Shown: positions 54,907 through 64,000 of the stretch, piece after piece
Layout: every line of letters starts with the position of its first letter
Numbering within the stretch: the first letter of the stretch is position 1
Source: Methylovorus sp. MM2
GTDB lineage: Bacteria; Pseudomonadota; Gammaproteobacteria; Burkholderiales; Methylophilaceae
DNA: 64,000 bases
Assembly: GCF_001648895.1 (NCBI RefSeq)
Contig: NZ_LXUF01000001.1
Coordinates: 248,001 to 312,000, forward strand
Reading direction: 5' to 3'
Notes under the pieces: model-generated
Database searches by the model: none
What the model was told of the DNA's origin: nothing
What the model saw: the letters and a program-made list of their open reading frames with translations, nothing else
Position numbers and translations under genes: made by a program

Positions 54907-55834
54907 TATCCGCTTTCGGTTCTGATAATTCCGGCGTGATCGGTTTTGTTTTTTTGCTGATGGCGCGAGGGCTCATCGCATTTGGGTCTGGCAAATCGAT
55001 CAGTAGTAACTGTTTATGGTTTTCGATGCCTGCACTCGGTTTACCCAGGATGCTGGCAAATGGCGAATTGGGATTGCGCTCGATATTGATGACTTCTGCA
55101 ACAGCTAAGCCGGTCGGGTATACGCCATCAATACCGGAGGTGACCAGTTTATCGCCTTTGCGAATGTCGACATTGGCAGGCAGATACGGCAAGTCGATGC
55201 GTGTATCCTTGCCATGCCCAAATGCGATTGCGCGCAGGCCATTGCGTTCAACCTGAACGGGGATCGCCAGTTCTTTATCTGTAATCAACGTGACTTCACT
55301 ACTGAAGGGGTAGACTTTCGTAACTTGTCCGATCACACCATCGGCATCTACGACGGCTTGCCCTTCAAGGATATTGTTCCTTGAGCCTAGATTGACGATC
55401 ACTTTGTGCGTGAACGGATCACGACCCATATGCAGTATCTCGCCCATTTTTGCTGGCTGAGCCGAGCTTTGGGCGGCATCCAGTAAATTTCTTAAGTGTG
55501 CATTCTCGGTTTCGAGTGATTTGAAGCGTTGAAGCTCTGCGCTTTGCATCACTGCTTGTGTGTTTAGTCGTTGATTCTCTGATAATAGGCTGTTGTGGGT
55601 GACGAAATAATCCTTGGTGTTTTTGTATACATTGGCAGGGGTATTTGCCAGTATTTGTAAGGGATATAGTAGTGCGACGAAACCTTGGCGAATCTCAATC
55701 AAATAGTGAAGACGAGAGTCTGTCGCCATCAGGGATAGCGATAAAGCGGCAAAGAAGATGAGTCTGGCGAACGGGCTGGGGCCGCGTACAAAAAAAGCCG
55801 GAGTATATTGATTGTCAATTGCGCGACGCGGCAT
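54893..55834 (-). CDS. mreC: Rod shape-determining protein MreC
   Basis: 313 residues: short cytoplasmic start, a membrane helix (LIFFAALSLSLMAT), a coiled coil (NTQAVMQSAELQRFKSLETE), then the beta-barrel domain with DADGVIGQVTKVYPFSSEV and LPYLPANVDIRKGDKLVTSG. A short Lys/Pro tail follows. Separated from mreB by a hairpin. Confidence 0.93.
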   Translation of the reverse strand: MPRRAIDNQYTPAFFVRGPSPFARLIFFAALSLSLMATDSRLHYLIEIRQGFVALLYPLQILANTPANVYKNTKDYFVTHNSLLSENQRLNTQAVMQSAELQRFKSLETENAHLRNLLDAAQSSAQPAKMGEILHMGRDPFTHKVIVNLGSRNNILEGQAVVDADGVIGQVTKVYPFSSEVTLITDKELAIPVQVERNGLRAIAFGHGKDTRIDLPYLPANVDIRKGDKLVTSGIDGVYPTGLAVAEVINIERNPNSPFASILGKPSAGIENHKQLLLIDLPDPNAMSPRAISKKTKPITPELSEPKADNASR

Positions 55835-55874
55835 TGAAGTTTGGCCCTAATCTCAAACTCTTAAAATACAAAAA

Positions 55875-55895
55875 GCAGGCCGTATAACGGCCTGC
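55875..55895 (-). terminator. Hairpin between mreB and mreC
   Basis: 9-bp stem GCAGGCCGT / ACGGCCTGC with a 3-base loop; on the minus strand it is followed by TTTTTGTATTTT. It would end many mreB transcripts and so keep MreB in excess over MreC and the downstream genes, unless mreC has its own promoter. Confidence 0.75.
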
Positions 55896-55919
55896 GTGGT
55901 CAATCAATTACTTAAACGA

Positions 55920-57047
<1,128 letters not shown>

Positions 57048-57135
57048 ACCCCATGTAGTGCCGAATTTTAAGACCGATTTTGATTTTAGGCCGTTAATTT
57101 TGCTAACGGACGATTTTATTTAAGTGTGAACGTAT

Positions 57136-57423
57136 ATGTCTTTGACTACTGCTGACGTTAAACGCATGGCACATCTTGCCCGTATTGAGGTGAGTGATGA
57201 CGATGCGGAAGCTACCCTGAAAAAACTTTCCGGCATTTTAAAACTGATCGAACAGATGCAATCTGTTGATACGACTGGCATCCAGCCTATGTCGCATTCA
57301 CAGGATCTCGTGCAGCGCCTGCGAGAAGATGTCGTGACTGAGACTAATCAGCGTGAATCTTTTCAGGCGATTGCGCCAGCCGTTGAAGACGGTCTTTATC
57401 TCGTCCCCAAAGTCATCGAATAA
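57136..57423 (+). CDS. gatC: Asp/Glu-tRNA amidotransferase subunit C
   Basis: 95 residues: [41 protein letters not shown] and the tail LREDVVTE then [10 protein letters not shown]. Stabilises the GatAB complex. First of the gatCAB operon. Confidence 0.95.
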   Translation: MSLTTADVKRMAHLARIEVSDDDAEATLKKLSGILKLIEQMQSVDTTGIQPMSHSQDLVQRLREDVVTETNQRESFQAIAPAVEDGLYLVPKVIE

Positions 57424-57428
57424 CAAAC

Positions 57429-58898
57429 ATGATAAATAGTAGCTTAAAGCAGCTAGGCACTTTGCTTGCCGAAAAAAAGATATCCAGCGTTGAGCTGACT
57501 CAGCAATTTCTGGATCGTATAGACCAACATAATCCTGAGATCAACGCCTATATCGCGTTGGATAAAGAGATCACGCTGGCACAGGCTAAAGCGGCAGACC
57601 AAAGAATTGCACAGGGTTCAGCCACTGCGCTGACTGGTATCCCAATCGCCCAGAAAGATATTTTTGTCGCTAAAGGTTGGCAGACTACTTGTGGCTCGAA
57701 GATGCTGGAAAATTTTATCGGCCCTTACGATGCGCATGTCATCAAACAGTTTGATACAGCAGGTGCGGTCAACCTCGGCAAGACCAACATGGATGAGTTC
57801 GCCATGGGGTCATCCAATGAGACGAGTTATTTCGGCAAGGTGCAAAACCCGTGGGATCGTAGCCGTGTACCAGGAGGTAGCTCAGGCGGTAGTGCAGCCG
57901 CAGTGGCTGCGCGCTTATGCGCAGCTGCTACAGGTACTGATACTGGTGGTTCTATTCGTCAACCGGCTTCGCTTTGTGGTTTGTCTGGCCTTAAACCTAC
58001 GTATGGGTTGGTATCACGCTACGGCATGATCGCTTTTGCATCTTCACTGGATCAAGCCGGGCCAATGGCTAAATCCTGTGAAGATATGGCATTGATGATG
58101 AATGTGATGACAGGTTTTGACGAACGCGATTCGACGAGCCTGCAACGCGAGAAAGAAGATTACACCCGTGATCTGAATAAACCATTGGCGGGCTTACGTG
58201 TCGGGTTGCCAAAAGAATATTTCGCCGAAGGCCTGGGCGCTGATGTCGCGAAAGTGATTGAAGAAGCTATTGCTGAGTATCGCAAGCTGGGTGCCGAGAT
58301 CGTGGATATTAGCTTGCCGAATACGCAGCTTTCCATTCCTGTTTATTACGTATTGGCTCCCGCGGAAGCTTCAAGCAATCTATCTCGTTTTGACGGTGTG
58401 CGTTATGGTCACCGCGCCGCACAATATGATGATTTGATGGATATGTACTGTAAGAGCCGTGCCGAAGGTTTTGGCGCGGAAGTGAAGCGCCGTATCCTGA
58501 TCGGTACTTATGTATTGAGTGCGGGTTATTACGATGCCTATTATCTTAAAGCACAGCAGATACGCCGCCTAATCGCGCAAGACTTTGAAGAGGCTTTCAA
58601 ACATTGCGACATCATTCTTGGTCCGACGGCGCCTTCTACCGCTTTTAAAGCCGGTGAAAAAGCTGATGATCCGGTCTCGATGTATTTGCAGGATATCTAT
58701 ACGATTGCCGTGAATTTGGCCGGTTTGCCGGGGATGAGCATTCCAGCAGGATTCACGCAAACTGTTGACGGAAAATCTTTGCCTGTCGGTTTACAGATCA
58801 TCGGTAATTATTTTGATGAAGCTCGCATGCTGAATGCTGGTCATGCGTATCAACAAGTCACAGATTGGCATAGCCGTATGCCTGAGGGAATCGCATAA
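57429..58898 (+). CDS. gatA: Asp/Glu-tRNA amidotransferase subunit A
   Basis: 489 residues. Amidase-signature enzyme that frees ammonia from glutamine: catalytic Lys in [15 protein letters not shown], the serines in [18 protein letters not shown] and [17 protein letters not shown]. Full length, five bases after gatC. Confidence 0.97.
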   Translation: MINSSLKQLGTLLAEKKISSVELTQQFLDRIDQHNPEINAYIALDKEITLAQAKAADQRIAQGSATALTGIPIAQKDIFVAKGWQTTCGSKMLENFIGPYDAHVIKQFDTAGAVNLGKTNMDEFAMGSSNETSYFGKVQNPWDRSRVPGGSSGGSAAAVAARLCAAATGTDTGGSIRQPASLCGLSGLKPTYGLVSRYGMIAFASSLDQAGPMAKSCEDMALMMNVMTGFDERDSTSLQREKEDYTRDLNKPLAGLRVGLPKEYFAEGLGADVAKVIEEAIAEYRKLGAEIVDISLPNTQLSIPVYYVLAPAEASSNLSRFDGVRYGHRAAQYDDLMDMYCKSRAEGFGAEVKRRILIGTYVLSAGYYDAYYLKAQQIRRLIAQDFEEAFKHCDIILGPTAPSTAFKAGEKADDPVSMYLQDIYTIAVNLAGLPGMSIPAGFTQTVDGKSLPVGLQIIGNYFDEARMLNAGHAYQQVTDWHSRMPEGIA

Positions 58899-60352
58899 TG
58901 GAATGGGAAGTCGTTATCGGGCTGGAAACGCATACCCAGCTGCAAACCAAATCCAAGATATTTTCCGGTAGCAGTATCGCTTTCGGCGCAGCGCCTAATA
59001 CACAAGCCAGTGCTGTTGATATCGCTTTGCCTGGTGTGTTGCCTGTATTGAATAAAGAGGCTGTTCAATGTGCGATCAAATTCGGATTGGCTGTCGATGC
59101 CGAGATTTCCCCGCGCTCAGTATTCGCGCGTAAAAACTACTTTTATCCTGATCTGCCAAAAGGTTATCAGATCAGTCAATATGAATTACCGGTCGTTGGT
59201 AAAGGCTCACTGACGATTCATGTCGGTGCGTCAGCAGGTAATGAAAATGGTTACGAGAAGACGATTAATATTACCCGCGCGCATTTGGAGGAAGATGCAG
59301 GTAAATCCGTTCATGGGGCAAGTGAAGGCATGTCGGGTATTGATCTGAATCGCGCAGGCACACCGTTATTGGAGATCGTCACTGAACCCGATATGCGCTC
59401 TGCGGCAGAAGCCGTTGCTTACGCCAAAAAACTGCATGAGCTAGTCCAATGGATAGGCATTTGCGATGGCAATATGCAGGAAGGTAGTTTTCGTTGTGAT
59501 GTGAACGTATCTGTACGCAAAAAAGGTGCCGAGAAGCTTGGGACGCGTCGTGAGATCAAGAACCTGAATTCTTTCCGCTTTATGCAACAGGCGATTGAAT
59601 ATGAGACCCGCTGGCAGATAGAAACATTGGAAGATGGCGGCACGATCCAACAGGCAACCGTGTTGTTCAACCCTGATACGGGCGAGACAAAAGCGATGCG
59701 CTCGAAAGAAGAGGCCAATGACTATCGCTACTTCCCTGATCCGGACTTACTGCCTTTGCAGATCACCGCAAGCGATATTGAGGCGATAAAAGCCGTGATG
59801 CCTGAATTGCCTGCTGATATGAAAGCTAGGTTTGAAGGTGAGTATTCGCTTTCAGCTTATGATGCAGCGGCATTGACTGCATCGCGTGGCATTGCAGATT
59901 ATTTTATCGCTACGACAGCGGCTTTTGGCGGTGATGCCAAGATCGCGGCAAACTGGGTCATGGGTGCGGTTGCCGCAAAATTGAATGAAGAAGGTAAAGA
60001 TATTTCTGCATCCCCAGTTTCACCAACTGCGCTTGCAAGCCTGCTCAAGCGTATTGCAGATAACACTATCTCCAATAAAATAGCGCGAGAAGTGTTTGAG
60101 GCGATGTGGGCTGGTGAGGGAGATGCAGACCACATCATCGATAAAAAAGGGTTGAAACAGGTGACCGACAGCGGTGCTATCGAATCTATCATTGATGAAG
60201 TGCTGGCTGCAAATGCTGCCATGGTTGAGGAATTCAAGGCCGGTAAAGAAAAGGCTTTTAATGCATTGGTAGGTCAGGCGATGAAAGCTTCAAAAGGCAA
60301 GGCGAACCCTGCGCAAGTGAACGAGTTGCTTAAGAAGAAGCTGGCAAGCTAA
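58898..60352 (+). CDS. gatB: Asp/Glu-tRNA amidotransferase subunit B
   Basis: 484 residues: [54 protein letters not shown], the [13 protein letters not shown] motif and the C-terminal YqeY-like domain. Starts in the gatA stop (TAATG). The indirect route implies that GlnRS and/or AsnRS is absent or partial in this organism (inference). Confidence 0.97.
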   Translation: MEWEVVIGLETHTQLQTKSKIFSGSSIAFGAAPNTQASAVDIALPGVLPVLNKEAVQCAIKFGLAVDAEISPRSVFARKNYFYPDLPKGYQISQYELPVVGKGSLTIHVGASAGNENGYEKTINITRAHLEEDAGKSVHGASEGMSGIDLNRAGTPLLEIVTEPDMRSAAEAVAYAKKLHELVQWIGICDGNMQEGSFRCDVNVSVRKKGAEKLGTRREIKNLNSFRFMQQAIEYETRWQIETLEDGGTIQQATVLFNPDTGETKAMRSKEEANDYRYFPDPDLLPLQITASDIEAIKAVMPELPADMKARFEGEYSLSAYDAAALTASRGIADYFIATTAAFGGDAKIAANWVMGAVAAKLNEEGKDISASPVSPTALASLLKRIADNTISNKIAREVFEAMWAGEGDADHIIDKKGLKQVTDSGAIESIIDEVLAANAAMVEEFKAGKEKAFNALVGQAMKASKGKANPAQVNELLKKKLAS

Positions 60353-60355
60353 GTG

Positions 60356-60384
60356 ATTAAAACCTCTAGTTTAGAGGTTTTAAT
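60356..60384. terminator. Bidirectional terminator after gatB
   Basis: 13-bp stem ATTAAAACCTCTA / TAGAGGTTTTAAT with a 3-base loop; it overlaps the stop codon of the converging DUF4124 gene. Confidence 0.85.
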
Positions 60385-61024
60385 CTTCTGTTTTAGTGCC
60401 TGCAGCTTTTTCTTTCAGTGAGATAAAGCGTTGCTTATCTATATCGAAACGGGCCCGTGTCGCATCCATACTGGCTAAGCGTTGTTTGATCTGCTCATCG
60501 ATATTGCTGATTTCAGTTTTGGCATCTAAGAGTTCCTTATTTACCTCGTCAGGTAACGGCTTTTTGCGATTATTAAAGCCATCTACTCTTTTCTGAATAT
60601 TACCCAAGCGTACAACAGTACCTTCCCTGCGTTGTTTCAGGCCGGTAATCGTGATCTCGTCCATTTGCAGATTACGGTCGCGCGCGAGATCGATTTCTTC
60701 TTGGGTGGTATATGAGGCCAGTAATGCGCGGTCACGCCTTGCCAATTCCTGATTTTTCTCAGCGACCGCCGTAGCTTGCGCGGGTGCCGCTACGTTACGT
60801 TGAATCACGATGCCTCGTGAATTAATGACGGTATTATCGCGCCCTGAATATTGTGCCGGAATGCTGTCTCCGTAGTGCGTTATTCCTTTTTCATCTACCC
60901 ATTTTACGATCTTGCCACTGCCTCCCTGCTTATTGGATTCAGCGGCTATCGCCTGCTGGCAAACACAGAGTGCTGCCAAAAAAAGCAAAGCAGATGTGGC
61001 TACGGGCGACCGTAAGTTATACAT
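60380..61024 (-). CDS. DUF4124-domain periplasmic protein
   Basis: 214 residues: signal peptide ending in CQQAIAAES, DUF4124 motif (KIVKWVDEKGITHYGDSIPA), then a long charged coiled coil (KNQELARRDRALLASYTTQE onward). Function unknown; DUF4124 proteins are common periplasmic proteins of beta- and gammaproteobacteria. Confidence 0.8.
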   Translation of the reverse strand: MYNLRSPVATSALLFLAALCVCQQAIAAESNKQGGSGKIVKWVDEKGITHYGDSIPAQYSGRDNTVINSRGIVIQRNVAAPAQATAVAEKNQELARRDRALLASYTTQEEIDLARDRNLQMDEITITGLKQRREGTVVRLGNIQKRVDGFNNRKKPLPDEVNKELLDAKTEISNIDEQIKQRLASMDATRARFDIDKQRFISLKEKAAGTKTED

Positions 61025-61179
61025 ATCTTTCTAAAATCCCCAGGATAGATGTGATTGCAATATTCTTTATTATGGAAAGATTCTGCGCCATATCAGGTTG
61101 ACTCCGCAAATGATATCTATCGAGACGTTCTACCTAATGACAAAAAGTGTCATTATTTTAAAGAGGCATGAAAAACTGA

Positions 61180-61686
61180 TTATTCTGTAGATTGGACGCT
61201 TTTCCAAGCAGAGAGTTTCTTCTCTTTAGATATTGAGGCATTGGCAGGGCTGGTAGATGGCAATTTCGTAAAGCGAATGTGACTAGTATTTTTTAGTGTC
61301 GGCAATATGTAGCGTTTGAATGCAGCTTCTGCTTTTGTGCCATTGAAGAAAACGGAGTGAATATGGGGGTGTAACAGGAAAAAGTGCGAGAAATCATTGG
61401 CGATGATGGATATTTCCTCAATATCACTATCTAAGCTGCCCTCTCGTTCACACTCCTGTACAACATCCCAGATGGCGATGCCATTTTGAATCAGGATCTG
61501 AAGCCTTGTTGCATATGGCAGGTGTGGCGATGCGCCAAAAAGCTCACCCATTATTTGCCAGAATAGGTTGTGCGGATGCCCGTAGTACTCTTGTTTGGTG
61601 AGCGATACCTGCCCAGGCATGGAGCCTAGGATGAGTATTTTTGCATCAGGCGCTGCTATTGGAGCGAAGCAGTTGATGATTGCCAT
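61180..61686 (-). CDS. DNA-deoxyinosine/uracil glycosylase family protein
   Basis: 168 residues of the family-6 UDG (hypoxanthine-DNA glycosylase) type: ILILGSMPGQVSLTKQEYYGH near the N terminus, IWDVVQECEREGSLDS, and the substrate loop LPSTSPANAS. Likely removes deaminated bases. About 30 bases downstream of pyrE on the same strand. Confidence 0.82.
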   Translation of the reverse strand: MAIINCFAPIAAPDAKILILGSMPGQVSLTKQEYYGHPHNLFWQIMGELFGASPHLPYATRLQILIQNGIAIWDVVQECEREGSLDSDIEEISIIANDFSHFFLLHPHIHSVFFNGTKAEAAFKRYILPTLKNTSHIRFTKLPSTSPANASISKEKKLSAWKSVQSTE

Positions 61687-61715
61687 GGTGTTTGAGTAAT
61701 CGCTTAAATACAGAG

Positions 61716-62381
61716 TTAAATGACGCCGTAGGCTTGGCGATAGGCTTCAATCGCTGGTTTGAATGTTGCAAGCTCAGGGGCGCCTTGCAAGTATTTTATT
61801 AAATCTGCCAATCCGGCAATACTAATCACTGGTAAGCCATTTCTTTGTTCAACTTCTTGCACTGCGGACAGCTCGCCTAAGCCTCGCTCTTGCCGATCAA
61901 GCGCAATCGTGACACCGCAGGGAGTCGCATTGGCTTGCTGGATGATATCGACAGATTCGCGGATGGATGTTCCCGCCGAGATCACGTCATCCACGATCAG
62001 CACTCGCCCTTGTAAGGGTGCGCCCACGATAGTGCCCCCTTCACCGTGATCTTTGGCTTCCTTGCGATTATAGGCATAAGGCACATTGCGTCCTTGTCTT
62101 GCCAGTGCAATGACGATGCACGCTGCAAGGGTGATGCCTTTATATGCCGGGCCAAACAGCATGTCGAATTGGATACCTGATTTGATGATAGCGGCAGCAT
62201 AGAATTCGCCTAGCTTCATCAGGCTTTCACCGTCATTGAAGAAGCCGGCATTAAAAAAGTAAGGGCTGAGGCGTCCGGCTTTGGTTTTAAACTCACCAAA
62301 ACGCAGAACTTGTTTATTAATAGCAAACTGGATGAATTCTTGCGTAAAATCCTGAGTAGAGCTTTGGCTGGTATTGATCAT
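61716..62381 (-). CDS. pyrE: Orotate phosphoribosyltransferase
   Basis: 221 residues. PRPP-binding motif [20 protein letters not shown], plus [18 protein letters not shown] and [12 protein letters not shown] (the flexible Lys-rich loop). Pyrimidine synthesis. Divergent from xth with only 26 bases between starts. Confidence 0.96.
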   Translation of the reverse strand: MINTSQSSTQDFTQEFIQFAINKQVLRFGEFKTKAGRLSPYFFNAGFFNDGESLMKLGEFYAAAIIKSGIQFDMLFGPAYKGITLAACIVIALARQGRNVPYAYNRKEAKDHGEGGTIVGAPLQGRVLIVDDVISAGTSIRESVDIIQQANATPCGVTIALDRQERGLGELSAVQEVEQRNGLPVISIAGLADLIKYLQGAPELATFKPAIEAYRQAYGVI

Positions 62382-62407
62382 GGCGACTAGATAACGAAGG
62401 GTTTGAA

Positions 62408-63184
62408 TTGTTACGTATTATATCTGCGAATCTCAATGGCATACGCTCTGCCGTCAACAAAGGTTTTTTAACATGGATGGCAAAGCAGGATGCCGACATC
62501 ATCTGCATGCAAGAACTAAAGGCGCAGGCTGATGATTTGACGCCAGAAACGTTGGCACCAGCAGGCTATCAAGGCTATTTTCATTATGCCGAGAAAAAAG
62601 GTTACAGCGGTGTTGGCATTTACTGTAGAAAAACGCCTGACGCTGTTATTGAAGGGCTCGGCCATGCAGATATCGATGCTGAAGGGCGATACATCGAGCT
62701 GCGATTCGGTAATCTAAGCGTGGTCTCCCTTTATCTTCCCTCGGGCTCAAGTGGTGAAGAGCGTCAGACGGTTAAATTCAGTGTGATGGCAAGGTTTCTT
62801 CCCCATCTGATTAATCTTAAAGCAACGGGGCGAGATGTCGTCATTTGTGGTGATTGGAACATCGCACACAAAGAGGCCGACTTGAAAAACTGGAAAGGCA
62901 ACAAGAAAAACTCCGGCTTTCTGCCAGAAGAGCGGCTCTGGATGACGGAACTATTTGAGAATCATGGCTGGGTAGATGCCTACCGTTATCTGCACCCTGA
63001 TACCTTGGATGAATGCTATACATGGTGGAGTAACCGCGGGCAGGCTTGGGCCAAGAATGTGGGTTGGCGTATCGATTACCAAGTCGCCACGCCTGAGATA
63101 GGTAAAAAAGCCATAAAGGCTAGTATTTATAAAGCTGAGCGTTTTTCTGACCACGCGCCTTTATTGATCGACTATCTGGCGTAA
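62408..63184 (+). CDS. xth: Exodeoxyribonuclease III (AP endonuclease)
   Basis: 258 residues from a TTG start behind AAGGG. Family residues: [28 protein letters not shown] (Mg ligand Glu), [39 protein letters not shown] and [10 protein letters not shown]. Base-excision repair; also a partner to mutY and the UDG-like gene in function. Confidence 0.96.
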   Translation: MLRIISANLNGIRSAVNKGFLTWMAKQDADIICMQELKAQADDLTPETLAPAGYQGYFHYAEKKGYSGVGIYCRKTPDAVIEGLGHADIDAEGRYIELRFGNLSVVSLYLPSGSSGEERQTVKFSVMARFLPHLINLKATGRDVVICGDWNIAHKEADLKNWKGNKKNSGFLPEERLWMTELFENHGWVDAYRYLHPDTLDECYTWWSNRGQAWAKNVGWRIDYQVATPEIGKKAIKASIYKAERFSDHAPLLIDYLA

Positions 63185-63187
63185 TAA

Positions 63188-63225
63188 CAAAGGCTGAGAA
63201 TGAATAGTTTAATTTTCAGCCTTTG
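63188..63225. terminator. Terminator between xth and ampG
   Basis: 10-bp arms CAAAGGCTGA / TCAGCCTTTG with a longer partly paired middle; it overlaps the ampG stop, so it serves both converging genes. Confidence 0.75.
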
Positions 63226-64000
63226 AGTTCCAAGGCGCTATTTTAAGAAGCAACAGCATGCCGGGGATGGCCGCTAAAAAACAGAACAGGAAGAAAGAAA
63301 CCCAGCCAAGCATATCAACCAGATAGCCAGTGGCTGCATTGGCAAAAGTGCGGGGAACTGCTGCAAGGCTCGTAAATAGTGCGAATTGCGTTGCGCTATA
63401 AAGCGGGTCTGTATTCTTGGCGATGTAGGCAACAAAAGCCGCTGTACCTAAACCCACGCCAAAGGCTTCAATGCCAATTACGATACCTAACCATAATAGA
63501 TCGTGTCCAACGACGGCTAGCCATGCAAAGCCCAATATGGCTAACATCTGTACTGCCCCAAATAGCCATAAAGCGCGGTTGATGCCCAAGCGTATCATCC
63601 ATATGCCACCTAGTAATCCACCGATCACGCTGGGCCACAAACCGGCGTTCTTGGCGATCAGACCGATTTCGGTCTTACTGAAACCCATATCTAGATAGAA
63701 CGGGGTAGCAAGTGCTGTGGCCATGCTATCGCCAAGCTTATAGAAGAATATGAAAGCTAGAATCAGTAAGGCGGAGTTCAGTCCGTTGCGATGAATAAAT
63801 TCATTGAATGGCTCAACTACTGCCGCTTTTAGTGTTTTTGGGCGCCCCGGTTTGAGCGCTGGTTCTTTTACAACTAAAGTCATTAGGATGCCGGGCAGCA
63901 TAAATAATGCCGTGATTAGGAATACACTATCCCAAGCCAGATGATCTGCAAGTATTAAAGATAGAGAGCCTGGCACTAGACCAGCGATTTTGTAGGCGTT
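63209..64000 (-). CDS. ampG: AmpG-type muropeptide permease (3' part)
   Basis: 263 residues to the window edge, frame open through 64000, so the N terminus is missing. MFS helices with LADHLAWDSVFLITALFMLPG, FIFFYKLGDSMATALATPFY, FSKTEIGLIAKNAGLWPSVIG and GVGLGTAAFVAYIAKNTDPLY match AmpG, importer of anhydro-muropeptides. A functional partner of Mpl in wall recycling. Confidence 0.88.
   Translation of the reverse strand, partial: NAYKIAGLVPGSLSLILADHLAWDSVFLITALFMLPGILMTLVVKEPALKPGRPKTLKAAVVEPFNEFIHRNGLNSALLILAFIFFYKLGDSMATALATPFYLDMGFSKTEIGLIAKNAGLWPSVIGGLLGGIWMIRLGINRALWLFGAVQMLAILGFAWLAVVGHDLLWLGIVIGIEAFGVGLGTAAFVAYIAKNTDPLYSATQFALFTSLAAVPRTFANAATGYLVDMLGWVSFFLFCFLAAIPGMLLLLKIAPWNSKAEN

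Noticed and set aside
61135-61155. Inverted repeat TAATGACA / TGTCATTA downstream of the glycosylase gene
   Set aside because: 8-bp AT-rich stem without a U tract in the direction of the only upstream gene; too weak to call a terminator or operator.

Overview
The window looks like a chromosomal segment of a betaproteobacterial methylotroph, most likely Methylophilaceae (Nitrosomonadales). The reasons are a homologue of formaldehyde-activating enzyme (Fae), the proteobacterial-type gshA-gshB pair, the mreBCD-mrdA-rodA-rlpA-dac-dat-lipBA gene order, and the general relatedness of the housekeeping proteins. This placement is inference from gene content; no rRNA or tRNA gene was seen. Coding density is high, and no insertion sequence, prophage or CRISPR array was recognised.

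Layout. 1-1491: end of an unknown gene, a secreted cupin, and a gene-poor stretch with a possible decayed minus-strand gene. 1492-8064 (+): RluF/RsuA-type pseudouridine synthase, YidB-like protein, uppP, exoD-like, a large AsmA-family protein, mutY. 8092-9355 (-): Fae-like protein, GNAT, small lipoprotein. 9441-14823: DoxX (+), ispH and a CobD/CbiB-like pair (-), purU (+), lptM-lysA (-). 14997-25611 (+): type IV pilus minor pilin operon pilE-fimT-pilV-pilW-pilX-pilY1. 25667-28930 (-): gshA-gshB-DUF3108. 28987-32154 (-): a predicted small RNA and a nitrogen operon (TorF-like porin, glnK, amtB) behind a sigma-54 promoter with an NtrC-like site. 32220-39052 (+): ubiK, comM, a VIT-type transporter, metH. 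39083-40336 (-): EAL-HDOD protein. 40642-46493: mpl-tonB-like, a 2Fe-2S protein, HIT (-), SdiA-regulated-like, GNAT, peroxiredoxin-like/2OG oxygenase fusion. 46505-56963 (-): one long cell-envelope and lipoate block from mreB down to lipA. 57136-60352 (+): gatCAB. 60380-64000: DUF4124 protein, inosine/uracil-DNA glycosylase-like, pyrE (-), xth (+), and the end of ampG (-).

The most unusual object is PilY1 (18421-25611, 2396 residues). An insertion of about 1000 residues sits inside its von Willebrand A domain, between the TDGYWN strand and the LADVA segment. The insertion has two different repeat arrays. The first is about 17 contiguous threonine-rich heptads, organised as 7/14/28-residue periods. 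The second is about 24 modules that each carry a cysteine pair, including an in-frame 408-bp tandem duplication. Because PilY1 is the pilus-tip adhesin and mechanosensor, this looks like a fast-evolving surface rod or binding module.

Other points of note: a Fae paralogue whose catalytic histidine position reads Met; a predicted small RNA with an anti-Shine-Dalgarno CUCCUCC stretch next to its terminator; the sigma-54/NtrC signature before the TorF-glnK-amtB operon, with a hairpin that could attenuate transcription after the first gene; a peroxiredoxin-like domain without catalytic Cys fused to a prolyl-4-hydroxylase-like domain; and a Cys-containing insertion in MetH.
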